Shown here: positions 52,661 to 62,584 of the stretch, piece by piece | Layout: every line of letters starts with the position of its first letter | How positions within the stretch are numbered: position 1 is the first letter of the stretch | Source of the DNA: an uncultured Pelagibacteraceae bacterium | GTDB lineage: Bacteria > Pseudomonadota > Alphaproteobacteria > Pelagibacterales > Pelagibacteraceae | Length of the DNA stretch: 64,000 nt | Direction: 5' to 3' | NCBI GenBank assembly: GCA_902517865.1 | Contig: CABYDT010000003.1 | Span: 1 to 64,000 of the forward strand | The notes under the pieces: generated by a model | Told to the model about the DNA's origin: nothing | Databases searched by the model: none | Seen by the model: the letters and a program-made list of their open reading frames with translations, nothing else | Translations under genes and position numbers: made by a program

Positions 52661-53247
52661 TGATTAAAAATGTGATCTTAGCTTCTCAAAGCGGAATAAG
52701 AAAAAAAATTTTAGAAGAAAATGGATATCAGGTTAAGCAAGAGCCTTCGAGAATAGATGAAGAGGAAATTAAGATTTCAATGGAGGCTAAAAATGCAACG
52801 TGTCTTCAAATTGCTAAAAGTTTAGCAGAACTCAAAGCGTCAAAAATTAGTAATAAATACCCTCAAGATATTATTATAGGGGCAGACTCGCTGTTGGATT
52901 TAGAGGGAAAAAACATAAGTAAACCAAAATCCAAAGAGGAGGCTAAAATCATATTATCAAAATTAAATAATAAGACACATTATCTTCATACTGCGGCTTG
53001 TATTTGTAAGGGTGGAAGTATGATTTCTCATTTTCATGAATCTTGCAAGCTGGTGATGAAAAATTTGTCTGACAAAGAACTTAATGATTATTTAAATAGA
53101 TTAGACTTAGAGATAATGAAGAAATACGGAGTTTATCAGATAGAGGCTGGTGGTCTTGAATTATTTGCTGAAATTAATGGAGATATGAGTTCGATTATGG
53201 GTTTACCTATTAAGCAAATTAATAAATATTTAGAGCAATTAAAATGA
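52660..53247 (+). CDS. maf: Maf-like nucleotide pyrophosphatase
   Basis: A 195-aa house-cleaning NTP pyrophosphatase that removes modified or non-canonical nucleotides. It shows VILASQSGIRKKILEENGYQ, DIIIGADSLLDLEGK, SKPKSKEEAKIIL and a QIEAGGLELFAEINGD end. The usual SxxR motif is read as SQSGIRK. It overlaps the next gene by 4 bp. Confidence 0.92.
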   Translation: MIKNVILASQSGIRKKILEENGYQVKQEPSRIDEEEIKISMEAKNATCLQIAKSLAELKASKISNKYPQDIIIGADSLLDLEGKNISKPKSKEEAKIILSKLNNKTHYLHTAACICKGGSMISHFHESCKLVMKNLSDKELNDYLNRLDLEIMKKYGVYQIEAGGLELFAEINGDMSSIMGLPIKQINKYLEQLK

Positions 53248-53573
53248 AAAAAATAGTTTATATTTCACTTTTTGTTTTTGTTAGCTCTTGTTTTCACCAA
53301 CAAATATATTCATGTAGCGCACCTAGACAGACTGATATTTTTATAGAGATTAAAAATAATAAATTTTTTTTTAGATATTCAGGTGCAAAAAAATCTGAAG
53401 AATTAAAAGTATTGATTAATAATAAAATGGAAATTTTAGCTGAAAAACATTACAAATACATCGATTCTAAATGGATATATTCATTAAATAAAATTGAGAA
53501 AAAATTAAATATTACACAGCTAAATAAAGGAAGATTAAAAAGCACGTGGAATTTTAAATGCACTAAAATTTAA
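53244..53573 (+). CDS. Small exported protein, possible lipoprotein (109 aa)
   Basis: No family recognised. The N-terminus MKKIVYISLFVFVSSCFHQQ could be a lipoprotein signal (lipobox VSSC) or a plain signal peptide, and two more cysteines follow (SCSAP, FKCTK) that could form a disulfide. The mature part is basic and beta-rich. Its position inside the maf-aroE run, overlapping maf by 4 bp and 4 bp before aroE, supports a real gene. Confidence 0.65.
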   Translation: MKKIVYISLFVFVSSCFHQQIYSCSAPRQTDIFIEIKNNKFFFRYSGAKKSEELKVLINNKMEILAEKHYKYIDSKWIYSLNKIEKKLNITQLNKGRLKSTWNFKCTKI

Positions 53574-53577
53574 CATT

Positions 53578-54360
53578 ATGAAAAAACTGCTTGTTATCGG
53601 GAATCCTATTAGTCACTCATTGTCTCCAAAACTACATAATTATTGGATACAACAGGAAAAGGTCGAAGCTATTTATGATAAAAAGCTTTTGGAAAAAGAG
53701 GAGCTAGAAGAAAATATTCTAGAGGTTAAAAAGGGTAATATTTTTGGAATGAATGTTACTATACCATTTAAGAGATTGGTTATCCCTTATCTTGATGAAC
53801 TAACGGAGAATGCAAAAATAACTCAGTCTGTTAATACTATTTACATGGACCAAAAAAAAATTTTTGGGGATAATACTGATATTTTTGGTTTTGAGACACC
53901 TTTGATTGATAAAGGTTTCGACGGAAAAAACAAACAAGTTCTGGTTTTAGGTGCAGGAGGTGTATCAACTTCTGTAATTCTCGCCCTCAAAAACCTAGGT
54001 GTACCTAAAATCACCTTAATGAACAGAACCAAAGATAAAGCTTTAAACGTCAAGCAAATATTTAATGATATTGAAGTGAGAGACTGGGGAGAAAGGATTA
54101 ATTTTGATCTTGTAGTAAACTGCACAAGCCTTGGATTAAACAATGAGGAAATAGGAATAAATTTAAATGATGTTAAAGGAAAAATTTTTTACGACATAAT
54201 ATATAAGCCTAAAACAAAGTTTTTAATAAACGCGGAAAAAAACAACAAAACTATCGATGGCAAAATGATGTTTATTTATCAAGCACAAAAATCTTTTGAA
54301 ATCTGGCACGGAGTATTACCAAAAATAGACCAAAAGGTAATAGAATTAATTAATGATTAG
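53578..54360 (+). CDS. aroE: Shikimate dehydrogenase
   Basis: NADP-dependent reduction of 3-dehydroshikimate in aromatic amino acid synthesis. The 260-aa protein shows VIGNPISHSLSPKLHNYW, GMNVTIPFKRLVIPYLDE with the catalytic Lys, GDNTDIFGFE, LVLGAGGVSTSVILAL and NRTKDKA. It overlaps coaE by 8 bp. Confidence 0.96.
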   Translation: MKKLLVIGNPISHSLSPKLHNYWIQQEKVEAIYDKKLLEKEELEENILEVKKGNIFGMNVTIPFKRLVIPYLDELTENAKITQSVNTIYMDQKKIFGDNTDIFGFETPLIDKGFDGKNKQVLVLGAGGVSTSVILALKNLGVPKITLMNRTKDKALNVKQIFNDIEVRDWGERINFDLVVNCTSLGLNNEEIGINLNDVKGKIFYDIIYKPKTKFLINAEKNNKTIDGKMMFIYQAQKSFEIWHGVLPKIDQKVIELIND

Positions 54361-54925
54361 ATTGGCTATGCTCGGCGAAATTGGCAGTGGCAAATCTTAT
54401 GTGTCAAGATTATTTGGTTTTCCAATTTTTAATGCGGATGAACAAGTATCGTATTTATATAAAAATGATAAATCAATTTTTAGAAAATTAAATAAGGCTT
54501 TGCCAAGATATATTAAGCAATTTCCAATAGATAAAGCACAACTATCAAAAGCGATAAAATCGAACAAAAAAAACTTAATAAAGATAATTAAAATTGTACA
54601 TCCAGTTGTAAGATCTAAGATGAAATCCTTTTTAAAAAAAAATAATAAACAAAAAGCTGTAGTTTTGGATGTTCCTCTATATTTAGAAAATAAAATAAAT
54701 TTACCAAACGATGTTCTTATTTTTGTGGATGCTAAAAAAAGTAAAATCCAAACACACTTAAAAAAAAGAAAAAATTATGACTCTAGATTAATTTCAATAT
54801 TACAAAGTATTCAGCTATCCACAGACGAAAAAAAAATGCGTTCAGATTTAATAATAAAAAATGACTTTAATAAAAAAAATGCTAAAAAAAAAGTTAGAGA
54901 GATTATTAAAAAAATTGTAATATGA
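54353..54925 (+). CDS. coaE: Dephospho-CoA kinase
   Basis: Last step of coenzyme A synthesis. The 190-aa protein has a P-loop in modified form, AMLGEIGSGKSYVSRLFG, then FNADEQVSYLY, HPVVRSKM and VVLDVPLYLEN. Basic and lysine-rich like its neighbours. It overlaps aroE (8 bp) and dnaQ (4 bp), and the conserved order aroE-coaE-dnaQ supports the call. Confidence 0.94.
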   Translation: MIRLAMLGEIGSGKSYVSRLFGFPIFNADEQVSYLYKNDKSIFRKLNKALPRYIKQFPIDKAQLSKAIKSNKKNLIKIIKIVHPVVRSKMKSFLKKNNKQKAVVLDVPLYLENKINLPNDVLIFVDAKKSKIQTHLKKRKNYDSRLISILQSIQLSTDEKKMRSDLIIKNDFNKKNAKKKVREIIKKIVI

Positions 54926-55593
54926 TTGAAATTATACTTGATACAGAAACCACTGGTCTTTCTCCCTCCACAGATAAGATTATAGAAATTGCATGTATTG
55001 AACTAGATAATCACACTCCAACAGGTAAAAAATTTCATACATTTATAAACCCAGAAATGAATATAACGGAAGGTGCTTATCAAACGCACGGTATCACAAG
55101 GGAGTTCCTAAACGACAAGCCTAAGTTTAAAGAAATTGCCAAAGAATTTTTAAATTTTATCAAAGACTCAAAATTAGTAATACATAATGCTGATTTTGAT
55201 TTGGCGTTTTTAAATAAAGAATTAAAAGATGCAGATTTAAAAGTGTTAGGCAAAGAAAGGGTAGTTGATACTTTATTTATAGCAAGAGATAAATTTCCAG
55301 GTCTACAAAATAGTTTAGATGCTTTATGTAAAAGATTTAAAATTGATAATTCCAGGAGAGAAAAACATTCTGCACTGCTCGATTGTGACTTGCTAACAAA
55401 AGTATACATTGATTTGCTTGATAAAAAAGAACCAACATTTGATTTACCGGTTAAAGATACAAGCACGTCAAACAACGACTTAATAGATCTAAAAAATAGA
55501 AAAAGGATTATTATAGAAATTTCGGAAGAAGAAGCAAAAGAACATAAAAACTTTTTGAAAAAAAATATTCCAAAATCTTTTATTCTTAATTAG
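54922..55593 (+). CDS. dnaQ: DNA polymerase III epsilon subunit (proofreading exonuclease)
   Basis: A 223-aa 3'-5' exonuclease. The DEDDh residues are visible: Asp and Glu in ILDTETTGLSP, the ExoII Asp in HNADFDLAFLNKEL, and the ExoIII His and Asp in REKHSALLDCDLL. The C-terminal tail should bind the alpha subunit. It overlaps the convergent secB 3' end by 8 bp. Confidence 0.95.
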   Translation: MIEIILDTETTGLSPSTDKIIEIACIELDNHTPTGKKFHTFINPEMNITEGAYQTHGITREFLNDKPKFKEIAKEFLNFIKDSKLVIHNADFDLAFLNKELKDADLKVLGKERVVDTLFIARDKFPGLQNSLDALCKRFKIDNSRREKHSALLDCDLLTKVYIDLLDKKEPTFDLPVKDTSTSNNDLIDLKNRKRIIIEISEEEAKEHKNFLKKNIPKSFILN

Positions 55594-56026
55594 CTTTTTG
55601 TTGATTATACAAAGATTCGAAGTCAATTTCTTTGTTAAAATTAAAATTTTTAAATCCTGATTTTTGAAATAAATCAGTGACTACAGTCTTAATAAAATCA
55701 AAGTTTTCAGAAGGTATTGTTACCAAAACGATTTTCTTTATTTCATCAGGTGTCAATTTGGTATCTATTATTTTAAAAACAATAGCCATAACAATTTCTG
55801 ATCTCATTTTATTTTTTATGTTCTCTGGTGCTTCTATTATAAGTTTACAATTTAATTCGACTAAATTACCTTTATAAGGGTTACTCTTAAAATCTATTTT
55901 TGTAATATAGCTTCCAAGATTTTTAGCTGCATCTACGAAAGCTTCTGGCGTTGGAATTTCAAAAGAAACGTCTTTTATATATCTCGCAATTACCTCGTAT
56001 TTGGTATTGTTATTTTCGTTCATCAA
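55586..56026 (-). CDS. secB: Protein-export chaperone SecB
   Basis: Tetrameric cytosolic chaperone that holds precursors unfolded for SecA. The 146-aa protein shows YIKDVSFEIPTPEAF and ELNCKLIIEAPENIKNKMRS, then VTIPSENFDFIKTVVTDLFQ, all family-like though diverged. The start overlaps the fxsA 3' end by 17 bp. The order dnaQ-secB-fxsA is standard near alphaproteobacterial origins. Confidence 0.88.
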   Translation of the reverse strand: MMNENNNTKYEVIARYIKDVSFEIPTPEAFVDAAKNLGSYITKIDFKSNPYKGNLVELNCKLIIEAPENIKNKMRSEIVMAIVFKIIDTKLTPDEIKKIVLVTIPSENFDFIKTVVTDLFQKSGFKNFNFNKEIDFESLYNQQKAN

Positions 56027-56423
56027 TGTCCTCAGGGTTAATATCTATAATTTTACTATTATCGTTTTGGTTGTTGGAATTTTTTTTAACAAAATATCTT
56101 AAAAAAATTTTTCTAGTTATTGGTATTACAAGCAAAGCGCCTAAAATATCCGTTATAAATCCAGGGATGATCAAGCATATGGCTGCAATTACTAAACAGA
56201 AGGCACCCAGAATTTCAAATATAGGTGAATTGTTTCGCCCAATTGAATTTAAAGCGGAGTAGACAGTTGCCAAACCTTGTTGTTTCACAAAATATAACCC
56301 TATACCTGCGGTTAAAAGCGTCGCCATTATAGTATTGAAAGCTCCAATAAAAGCACCTATTTTAATCATAAAGTAGATCTCTATTAATGGAACAAATATT
56401 AAAAATAGTAGTGTAAATTGCAT
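56010..56423 (-). CDS. fxsA: FxsA family membrane protein
   Basis: A 137-aa membrane protein with three to four helices of the FxsA family (suppressor of F exclusion of phage T7 in E. coli). Features: FLIFVPLIEIYFMIKIGAFI, then GIGLYFVKQQGLAT and LIIPGFITDILGALLVIP, followed by a charged tail. Divergent from the Tim44-like gene with a 51-bp gap. Confidence 0.9.
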   Translation of the reverse strand: MQFTLLFLIFVPLIEIYFMIKIGAFIGAFNTIMATLLTAGIGLYFVKQQGLATVYSALNSIGRNNSPIFEILGAFCLVIAAICLIIPGFITDILGALLVIPITRKIFLRYFVKKNSNNQNDNSKIIDINPEDIDERK

Positions 56424-56474
56424 TCTGTTTAATCTATTATCAAGAGATAATTATTTTTTTTATAATTACAAGTA

Positions 56475-57086
56475 ATGACTGAAAATTTTGGATATATCGA
56501 CATAATTCTTCTAGCAATGCTAGCTGGCTTCATTTTTTTACGTTTAAGAAATGTTCTTGGCAAAGGTGCAGATGATATTCCAATCAAGCCAAGGTTTAAT
56601 GAGAGCAAAGAAAGTTTTTCAATTAACCCAACAAATTTAAAGAAGGATAAAGAAACTTTTGATAAAAAAGATTTTATAAAAGGTGCCGAAGCTGCATATG
56701 AAATGATTATTGGAGCTTTTGCTAAAGGTGATAAAAATTCCTTAAAACCCCTTCTTACGGAAAATCTCTATAGTGAATTTTCTAAAATTATAGATGAGAG
56801 AAAGACAAAACAGATTACCTCTGAATTAACTTTTATTGGTATTAAAGAAACAAAAATTGCCAAGATAGACAAAAAAGACACTCATTATAAAATAAAAACA
56901 AAGTTTATTAGTGAAATTGTCAACTGTCTAAAAAATAATTCTGGCATGGTAATAGAAGGCGATCCTGAGAAGATTAAGACTGTTACTGACGTTTGGATAT
57001 TCGAGAAAGATTTAAAAGATAAAAATCCAACTTGGTATTTAACAGAACTTTCAAGTGATGGCGACGAAAAAGAAACCAAGCACTAA
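56475..57086 (+). CDS. Tim44-like domain protein
   Basis: A 203-aa protein with an N-terminal membrane anchor (IDIILLAMLAGFIFLRLRNV) and a Tim44-like domain: FIKGAEAAYEMIIGAFAKGD, LKPLLTENLYSEFSKIID and VTDVWIFEKDLKDKNPTWYL. Alphaproteobacterial relatives (TimA) are linked to membrane protein handling; exact role unknown. Its 3' end overlaps the smr gene by 29 bp. Confidence 0.9.
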   Translation: MTENFGYIDIILLAMLAGFIFLRLRNVLGKGADDIPIKPRFNESKESFSINPTNLKKDKETFDKKDFIKGAEAAYEMIIGAFAKGDKNSLKPLLTENLYSEFSKIIDERKTKQITSELTFIGIKETKIAKIDKKDTHYKIKTKFISEIVNCLKNNSGMVIEGDPEKIKTVTDVWIFEKDLKDKNPTWYLTELSSDGDEKETKH

Positions 57087-57489
57087 AATCACTAAACAAG
57101 ATCAAAAAGATTGGCAAGATTTTATCAAAAACATTAAATCTGTAGAAGATAAAGATTTAAAAGATGAAAAGTTTGTCATTAATAATAATTTTTTTTTTGA
57201 TATAAAAATTGATTTACACGGTTTTAAAGTTAAGGATGCATTTGAAAAAGTATCAGAGTCAATTGATTTAGCGATTAATACAAAAAAACGAAAAATTTTA
57301 TTTATCACTGGGAAAGGTTTACATTCTAATTACGAAGCAGATCCTTACGCATCTAAAGATTTAAGACTTCTTAAATATGCTATCCCAGATTTTATTAAAA
57401 ACGAATATAAGAATAAAATCGTAAGTATAAAAGAAGCACCCCAAAAATATGGAGGCGATGGAGCCATAATTGTTTTTTTAAAAAAATGA
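57058..57489 (+). CDS. Smr-domain protein (MutS2 C-terminal type)
   Basis: A 143-aa protein with a C-terminal Smr domain: KIDLHGFKVKDAFEKVSESI with LHG, and FITGKGLHSN in place of the usual TGRG motif. Smr domains are nucleases or nucleic-acid binders. I used ATG at 57058; an in-frame GTG lies one codon earlier. In many alphaproteobacteria mltA separates it from the Tim44 gene; here they overlap. Confidence 0.88.
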   Translation: MATKKKPSTKITKQDQKDWQDFIKNIKSVEDKDLKDEKFVINNNFFFDIKIDLHGFKVKDAFEKVSESIDLAINTKKRKILFITGKGLHSNYEADPYASKDLRLLKYAIPDFIKNEYKNKIVSIKEAPQKYGGDGAIIVFLKK

Positions 57490-58286
57490 GTCAAAAAAAG
57501 GAAGTTTTGATATTTACAGATTTAGATGGATCTTTATTAAATAATGAAACTTTTAAATTTGATGAAATTAAAAATTTTCTTTTAAAGTGTTTGAATAGTG
57601 GAATAAAACTGATCCCAACCTCAAGCAAAACAGACCTGGAGATACAACAATTTGTTAACGAATTAAATTATAACATACCATATATTTCAGAAAATGGATC
57701 TTCTATACACAATCTAGATATTCTAAAACCGGATATTTCAAAAAAAATTATTCTTGCTAGACCTTTGGCTGAAATTAAAAAAATTTTTGTAAAAAATATT
57801 AATACTAAATTATTATCATATTGTAGTTTGTTATCTGAAATGGATATTGAAAAACAAACTAAAATTTTAGGTTTAAGTAAGAAAAAACTCGAAGCTTCTA
57901 TGAATAGAAATTATACTTTCCTAATTAGTTTTAATGGAGGAAAAGAGGCAATTGAGCAATTAAATATTGCTTGTAACAAGTTAGGACTTGCAATTAATCA
58001 AGGCGGAAGAGTTTTTTCAATTGGAGATAATCTTAATAAATCAATTGCTGTAAAAAAAACCTTAAATGTGCTTAGTAATTATCAAGATTTTAAAAATGTC
58101 ATTACAATTGGAATTGGAGATAGTCCAAATGACTTAGAGATGTTAGATTGTGTGGATTTTCCTTGTCTTATAAAAAATAAAAATAACCAAAGTCTATTAA
58201 ATAGAGATAAATACACAATATCAACTAAAGAAGCTCCTCTTGGATGGATGGAAGTAGTCAAAATGGCTCTGGAAAAAATACATTAA
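57486..58286 (+). CDS. HAD-IIB phosphatase, glucosyl/mannosyl-3-phosphoglycerate phosphatase
   Basis: A 266-aa HAD-superfamily type IIB phosphatase matching the mannosyl-3-phosphoglycerate phosphatase family. Motif I is FTDLDGSLLNN, motif II is PTSSKTD, motif IV is GIGDSPNDLEML. It is 17 bp before a GpgS-type synthase, so glucosyl-3-phosphoglycerate is the likely substrate. It overlaps the smr gene by 4 bp. Confidence 0.85.
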   Translation: MSQKKEVLIFTDLDGSLLNNETFKFDEIKNFLLKCLNSGIKLIPTSSKTDLEIQQFVNELNYNIPYISENGSSIHNLDILKPDISKKIILARPLAEIKKIFVKNINTKLLSYCSLLSEMDIEKQTKILGLSKKKLEASMNRNYTFLISFNGGKEAIEQLNIACNKLGLAINQGGRVFSIGDNLNKSIAVKKTLNVLSNYQDFKNVITIGIGDSPNDLEMLDCVDFPCLIKNKNNQSLLNRDKYTISTKEAPLGWMEVVKMALEKIH

Positions 58287-58303
58287 TTCTTTAAAATTAA
58301 AAT

Positions 58304-59524
58304 ATGACAGATTTTTCACAAGATGGAATAGTTGCAAATTTGCATGATTTCAAAATTAGAGAAACAGAAGAATTAGAAAAAGAGCTGTCCACAATATCAA
58401 AAAAAACTAACATGGAATTAATTTTGCCGTGTTTATTCTCAGAGTTAGAAGGAAAAGCATTACCAAAAATATTAGATGAAATTAATAAAACTGACTATAT
58501 TAACCATATTATAATTGGTTTGGATAAAGCAAATGAAAGCCAAGCTAAAAAAGCTTGGAGTTTTTTTAAAAAATTAAAGTTGCCTTTTTCAATATTGTGG
58601 AACGACGGACCAAATTTAAAAAAAGTTGATGATGAACTTAAAGTCAAAGGATTGGCTCCTAAAGAAATGGGGAAAGGGAGAAATGTTTGGTATTGCGTAG
58701 GCATGGCTCTCGCTAGAGGTGAAGCTGACGCAATAGCGCTCCACGATTGCGATATCATTACTTATGAAAGAAGGTTATTGGCAAAGTTATTTTATCCAGT
58801 TGCCAATCCAAATTTTAATTACGAATTCTGCAAAGGATATTATCCACGTTATGCTAAAGGTAAATTAAATGGTAGGGCATCAAGATTATTGGTTTACCCT
58901 CTATTAGTAGCAATGGAAAAAACAATCGGAAAAAATGAGTATTTGGAATTTATGAAATCTTTTAAATATCCACTTGCTGGAGAGTTTTCTTTTAAAAAAG
59001 ATTTACTAAGGGAATTAAGAATCCCTACTGATTGGGGAATGGAAATAGGAATCTTATCAGAAATGCAAAGAAATTTCTCATCTAATTTAATATGTCAAAT
59101 TGATTTAGCGGATGCCTATGACCATAAACACCAAGATTTATCAACAGAGGACGATAGCAAGGGATTGTCAAGAATGTCTATTGATATTATTAAAACATTA
59201 ATAAGAAAATTAGCAACTCAGGGAAACTCATTCAGCTTGGAAACATTCAGATCAATTAAAGCAACTTATTACAGATCTGCTTTAGATATGATCGATATTT
59301 ACAAAAGCGATGCAGTTATGAATGGCTTGTCTTTCGATAGACACTCAGAAGAAAAAGCTGTTGAACTTTTTGCCTATAATATCATGAAAGCGGGTGAAAG
59401 TTTCTTTGAAAATCCGATGGAAACACCCTTCATACCAACATGGAGTCGTGTAAGTAGTGCATTACCTTCAACTTTATCAAATCTTAAAGAGGCCGTGAGA
59501 GCAGACAATGAAAAATTCAAGTAA
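58304..59524 (+). CDS. gpgS: Glucosyl-3-phosphoglycerate synthase (GpgS-like)
   Basis: A 406-aa retaining glycosyltransferase of family GT81 type. It should join NDP-glucose and 3-phosphoglycerate. Key features are LILPCLFSELEGKALPKILD, IIIGLDKANESQAKKA, GKGRNVWYCVGMALARG, the metal-binding ALHDCDIITY, and PLAGEFSFKKDLLRELRIP with GMEIGILSEM. Flanked by a matching phosphatase and a GH13 phosphorylase, which supports glucosylglycerate as the product. A mannosyl-donor variant cannot be excluded. Confidence 0.86.
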   Translation: MTDFSQDGIVANLHDFKIRETEELEKELSTISKKTNMELILPCLFSELEGKALPKILDEINKTDYINHIIIGLDKANESQAKKAWSFFKKLKLPFSILWNDGPNLKKVDDELKVKGLAPKEMGKGRNVWYCVGMALARGEADAIALHDCDIITYERRLLAKLFYPVANPNFNYEFCKGYYPRYAKGKLNGRASRLLVYPLLVAMEKTIGKNEYLEFMKSFKYPLAGEFSFKKDLLRELRIPTDWGMEIGILSEMQRNFSSNLICQIDLADAYDHKHQDLSTEDDSKGLSRMSIDIIKTLIRKLATQGNSFSLETFRSIKATYYRSALDMIDIYKSDAVMNGLSFDRHSEEKAVELFAYNIMKAGESFFENPMETPFIPTWSRVSSALPSTLSNLKEAVRADNEKFK

Positions 59525-61268
59525 AGTGTCTCAGTTGATTAAGGATGATATTCAATCGAAAATAATTCAAATATATAAATCAGTAGATCCAGAAATTAAT
59601 ACTTTTTATTATACAAGAAAAATTAACGATCTTATCAAAGACTTTAATCAAAATATTAAGTTAGGTAAGAAAGAAGACATTTGTTCAGAAAAAACTATTT
59701 TATTAATTTCCTATGCTGACAATCTTAAGATAAAAGGAGAAAAAAATACATTAAATATATTCAATAGTTTTTTTAAAAAAAAGCTTAAACAGAGTTTTAA
59801 CTGTATTCATTTTCTTCCCTTTTTCCCATCGAGTAGTGATAGTGGTTTCGCGGTTAAAGATCATAGCGTGATCGATAAAAGGTTCGGTAACTGGGATCAC
59901 ATTAAAAGATTGTCAAAGGATGCAAATATAATGGCCGATATAGTTATAAATCATGCTTCATCTAAAGGTGTATGGTTTAGGAATTTTCTAAAGAATAAAG
60001 ATCCAGGAAAAGACTATTTCTTCTCTGTCGATAGAAAATTTAATACTAAGAAAGTTATAAGACCAAGAGAACATCCTTTACTGCAAAAATTTAAAATGTA
60101 TGACAGCCAAAAAAAACTTTGGTGTACGTTTAGTCCAGATCAAGTTGACCTTAACTTTAAAAATCCAGATGTCTTAATAGACTTTGTAAAAATTATGATG
60201 AATTTCATAAGTAAAGGAATTTCAATTTTCAGATTGGATGCAGTTGGATACCTTTGGAAAGAAACTAACACAGAGTGCGTAAACCTACCTCAAACACATC
60301 AAATTATAAAACTTTTTAGATTAATCTTAGAGAGATTAAATACTAGATCCTGGATTGTTACAGAGACTAACCTTCCAGGAAAACAAAATTTGAGCTACTT
60401 TGGAAACAATGATGAAGCTCACTGGATTTACAACTTCTCTTTGCCCCCTCTAGTTGCTTACACGTTATTGTTTGAAGACAGCTCTCAAATATCGAATTGG
60501 AGCAAATCGATGCCACCAGCAAGAAATGGAAACACTTATTTAAATTTTTTAGCATCGCATGACGGTATCGGTATGAGACCAATCGAAGGGATTCTTAATG
60601 AACTTCAATCGAATAAAATGTTTTCAAGAATTAAGAAGAACAAGGGAAAATTTTCATATAGGAAAATTCAAGGTAAAGGAAAAAAAATTTATGAAGCTAA
60701 CATTACGTTATTTGACCTTTTGAGCAGGACTGATTATGACAAAAAAGGAACTTATAAAATAAAAAGATTTTTAGCGGCACATGCCATTATGTTCTCTCTA
60801 GAAGGGATACCTGGTATTTATTTTAATTCACTATTTGGAACCTCAAATGACATATCAAAGTTTAAGATTTCTAAAAAAAATCGTGATTTAAATAGACATA
60901 AGTGGGACCTTTTCAATTTACAAAAAAAACTCGGGAAAAAAAACTCAAAAGAAAGCATTGTATTTAGTGAGATAATGAAATTACTTAAAATAAGAAAAAA
61001 TCAAGAAGCCTTCCATCCAAATGCTACGCAATATACCTTAGATCTTGGAAAAAAAATCTACGGTTTGTGGAGACAAAGCAAGGATAAAAGACAAAGTATA
61101 TTCTCAGTTACAAATATAACTTCAGAGAGCGTTGAATTTAACCTTAATAGATTAAATTTAATTAAAAATGAAACGTGGAGAGATTTGATCAATCCTAAAA
61201 CAAAAATTAATGGTAAAAACAGTATTAGATTAAAGCCTTTTGAAACTCTATGGATTTCAAATAATTAG
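59508..61268 (+). CDS. GH13 family phosphorylase (glucosylglycerate or sucrose phosphorylase)
   Basis: A 586-aa GH13 subfamily 18-like enzyme. Visible are [34 protein letters not shown], the nucleophile Asp in [12 protein letters not shown], the acid/base Glu in IVTETNLPG, and [12 protein letters not shown] with the stabilising Asp. GH13_18 includes sucrose phosphorylase and glucosylglycerate phosphorylase; the synthase next door favours the latter. It overlaps gpgS by 17 bp. No sucrose genes are seen. Confidence 0.85.
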   Translation: MKNSSKVSQLIKDDIQSKIIQIYKSVDPEINTFYYTRKINDLIKDFNQNIKLGKKEDICSEKTILLISYADNLKIKGEKNTLNIFNSFFKKKLKQSFNCIHFLPFFPSSSDSGFAVKDHSVIDKRFGNWDHIKRLSKDANIMADIVINHASSKGVWFRNFLKNKDPGKDYFFSVDRKFNTKKVIRPREHPLLQKFKMYDSQKKLWCTFSPDQVDLNFKNPDVLIDFVKIMMNFISKGISIFRLDAVGYLWKETNTECVNLPQTHQIIKLFRLILERLNTRSWIVTETNLPGKQNLSYFGNNDEAHWIYNFSLPPLVAYTLLFEDSSQISNWSKSMPPARNGNTYLNFLASHDGIGMRPIEGILNELQSNKMFSRIKKNKGKFSYRKIQGKGKKIYEANITLFDLLSRTDYDKKGTYKIKRFLAAHAIMFSLEGIPGIYFNSLFGTSNDISKFKISKKNRDLNRHKWDLFNLQKKLGKKNSKESIVFSEIMKLLKIRKNQEAFHPNATQYTLDLGKKIYGLWRQSKDKRQSIFSVTNITSESVEFNLNRLNLIKNETWRDLINPKTKINGKNSIRLKPFETLWISNN

Positions 61269-62584
61269 AGAATGAATTTAGACAAATCTTTGTCTTTTGT
61301 AATATCTCCTAAATGTTTTTCGATATATTTTTTATCCACTACGATTTCTTCGCCAGCTTTATCTGGAGCAGTGAAACTTATCTCATCTAAAACTTTTTCA
61401 AGAATTGTATGTAATCTTCTTGCGCCAATATTTTCTATTGTCGAGTTAATGTGAGTTGAAATATCTGCTAAAGCTTCAATACCATCTTCAGTAAATTTAA
61501 GATTCACTTTCTCAGTTTTCATCAATGCTTTATATTGTTTTATTAAACTGTTATCAGGCTCTTTTAAAATTTTAACAAAATCTTCTTTGCTTAGCGCTTT
61601 TAATTCTACTCTTATCGGCAATCTACCCTGTAATTCAGGTAAAAGATCAGACGGCTTAGCCAATTGGAAAGCACCTGAAGCAATAAACAAAATATGATCA
61701 GTTTTAATCGGACCATGTTTTGTGTTGACGGTTGTCCCTTCAATTAAAGGTAATAGATCTCTTTGTACACCCTCTCTGGAAACATCAGCTCCAGTCCTAT
61801 CACTTCGCGCAGAAACTTTATCTATCTCATCTAAAAAAACTATTCCATTATTTTCTGCTGCAAATTTTGCTTCTTTTAATATCTGATCTTGATCAATAAG
61901 TTTGTCGGACTCCTCTTGTATTAAATATTCAAAAGACTCGTTGACTGTCATTTTTTTCTTTTTTTTCTTACCACCCAAACCCTTACCAAATATATCTCCA
62001 ATACTGACCATGCCTACACCTCCTTGCATGCCGGGGATTTCAAACGAAGGCATTTGAGGATTATCTTGAACTGAAAGTTCGATAGTATTTTTATCTAAAT
62101 CTCCAGCTCTTAATCTTTTTCTAAAACTTTCTCTAGTTGCTACGCTCGCATTTTTACCAACAAGAGCGTCCAAAACTCTTTCTTCTGCAGAAACTTGTGC
62201 CTTTGCTTTTACTTCTTTTCTTTTTTTCTCTTTAACTAGTGATATGGCAATCTCAATAAGATCTCTAATTATTTGCTCTACATCTTTTCCAACATAGCCA
62301 ACTTCTGTAAATTTTGTAGCTTCTACTTTTATAAATGGTGCCTGTGCTAATTTTGAAAGTCTTCTTGATATTTCAGTTTTACCAACACCTGTTGGACCAA
62401 CCATTAATATATTTTTTGGAAGCACTTCTTCTCTCATATCATCAGGCAGCTCTTGTCTTCTCCACCTATTCCTCAAAGCTATAGCCACAGCTCTTTTAGC
62501 CTCAGCTTGACCAATTACAAATCTATCGAGTTCCGAGACAATTTCTCTTGGAGAGAATGAAACTATCTTTTGCTCTACTTCCAT
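61265..62584 (-). CDS. hslU: HslU ATPase subunit of the HslUV protease
   Basis: AAA+ unfoldase that feeds substrates to HslV. The 439-aa protein shows [21 protein letters not shown]-loop [17 protein letters not shown], the pore [20 protein letters not shown] (Walker B) and [10 protein letters not shown] (sensor 2), with the variable I domain between. It ends 4 bp inside the convergent GH13 gene. Start overlaps the hslV stop by one base. Confidence 0.97.
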   Translation of the reverse strand: MEVEQKIVSFSPREIVSELDRFVIGQAEAKRAVAIALRNRWRRQELPDDMREEVLPKNILMVGPTGVGKTEISRRLSKLAQAPFIKVEATKFTEVGYVGKDVEQIIRDLIEIAISLVKEKKRKEVKAKAQVSAEERVLDALVGKNASVATRESFRKRLRAGDLDKNTIELSVQDNPQMPSFEIPGMQGGVGMVSIGDIFGKGLGGKKKKKKMTVNESFEYLIQEESDKLIDQDQILKEAKFAAENNGIVFLDEIDKVSARSDRTGADVSREGVQRDLLPLIEGTTVNTKHGPIKTDHILFIASGAFQLAKPSDLLPELQGRLPIRVELKALSKEDFVKILKEPDNSLIKQYKALMKTEKVNLKFTEDGIEALADISTHINSTIENIGARRLHTILEKVLDEISFTAPDKAGEEIVVDKKYIEKHLGDITKDKDLSKFIL

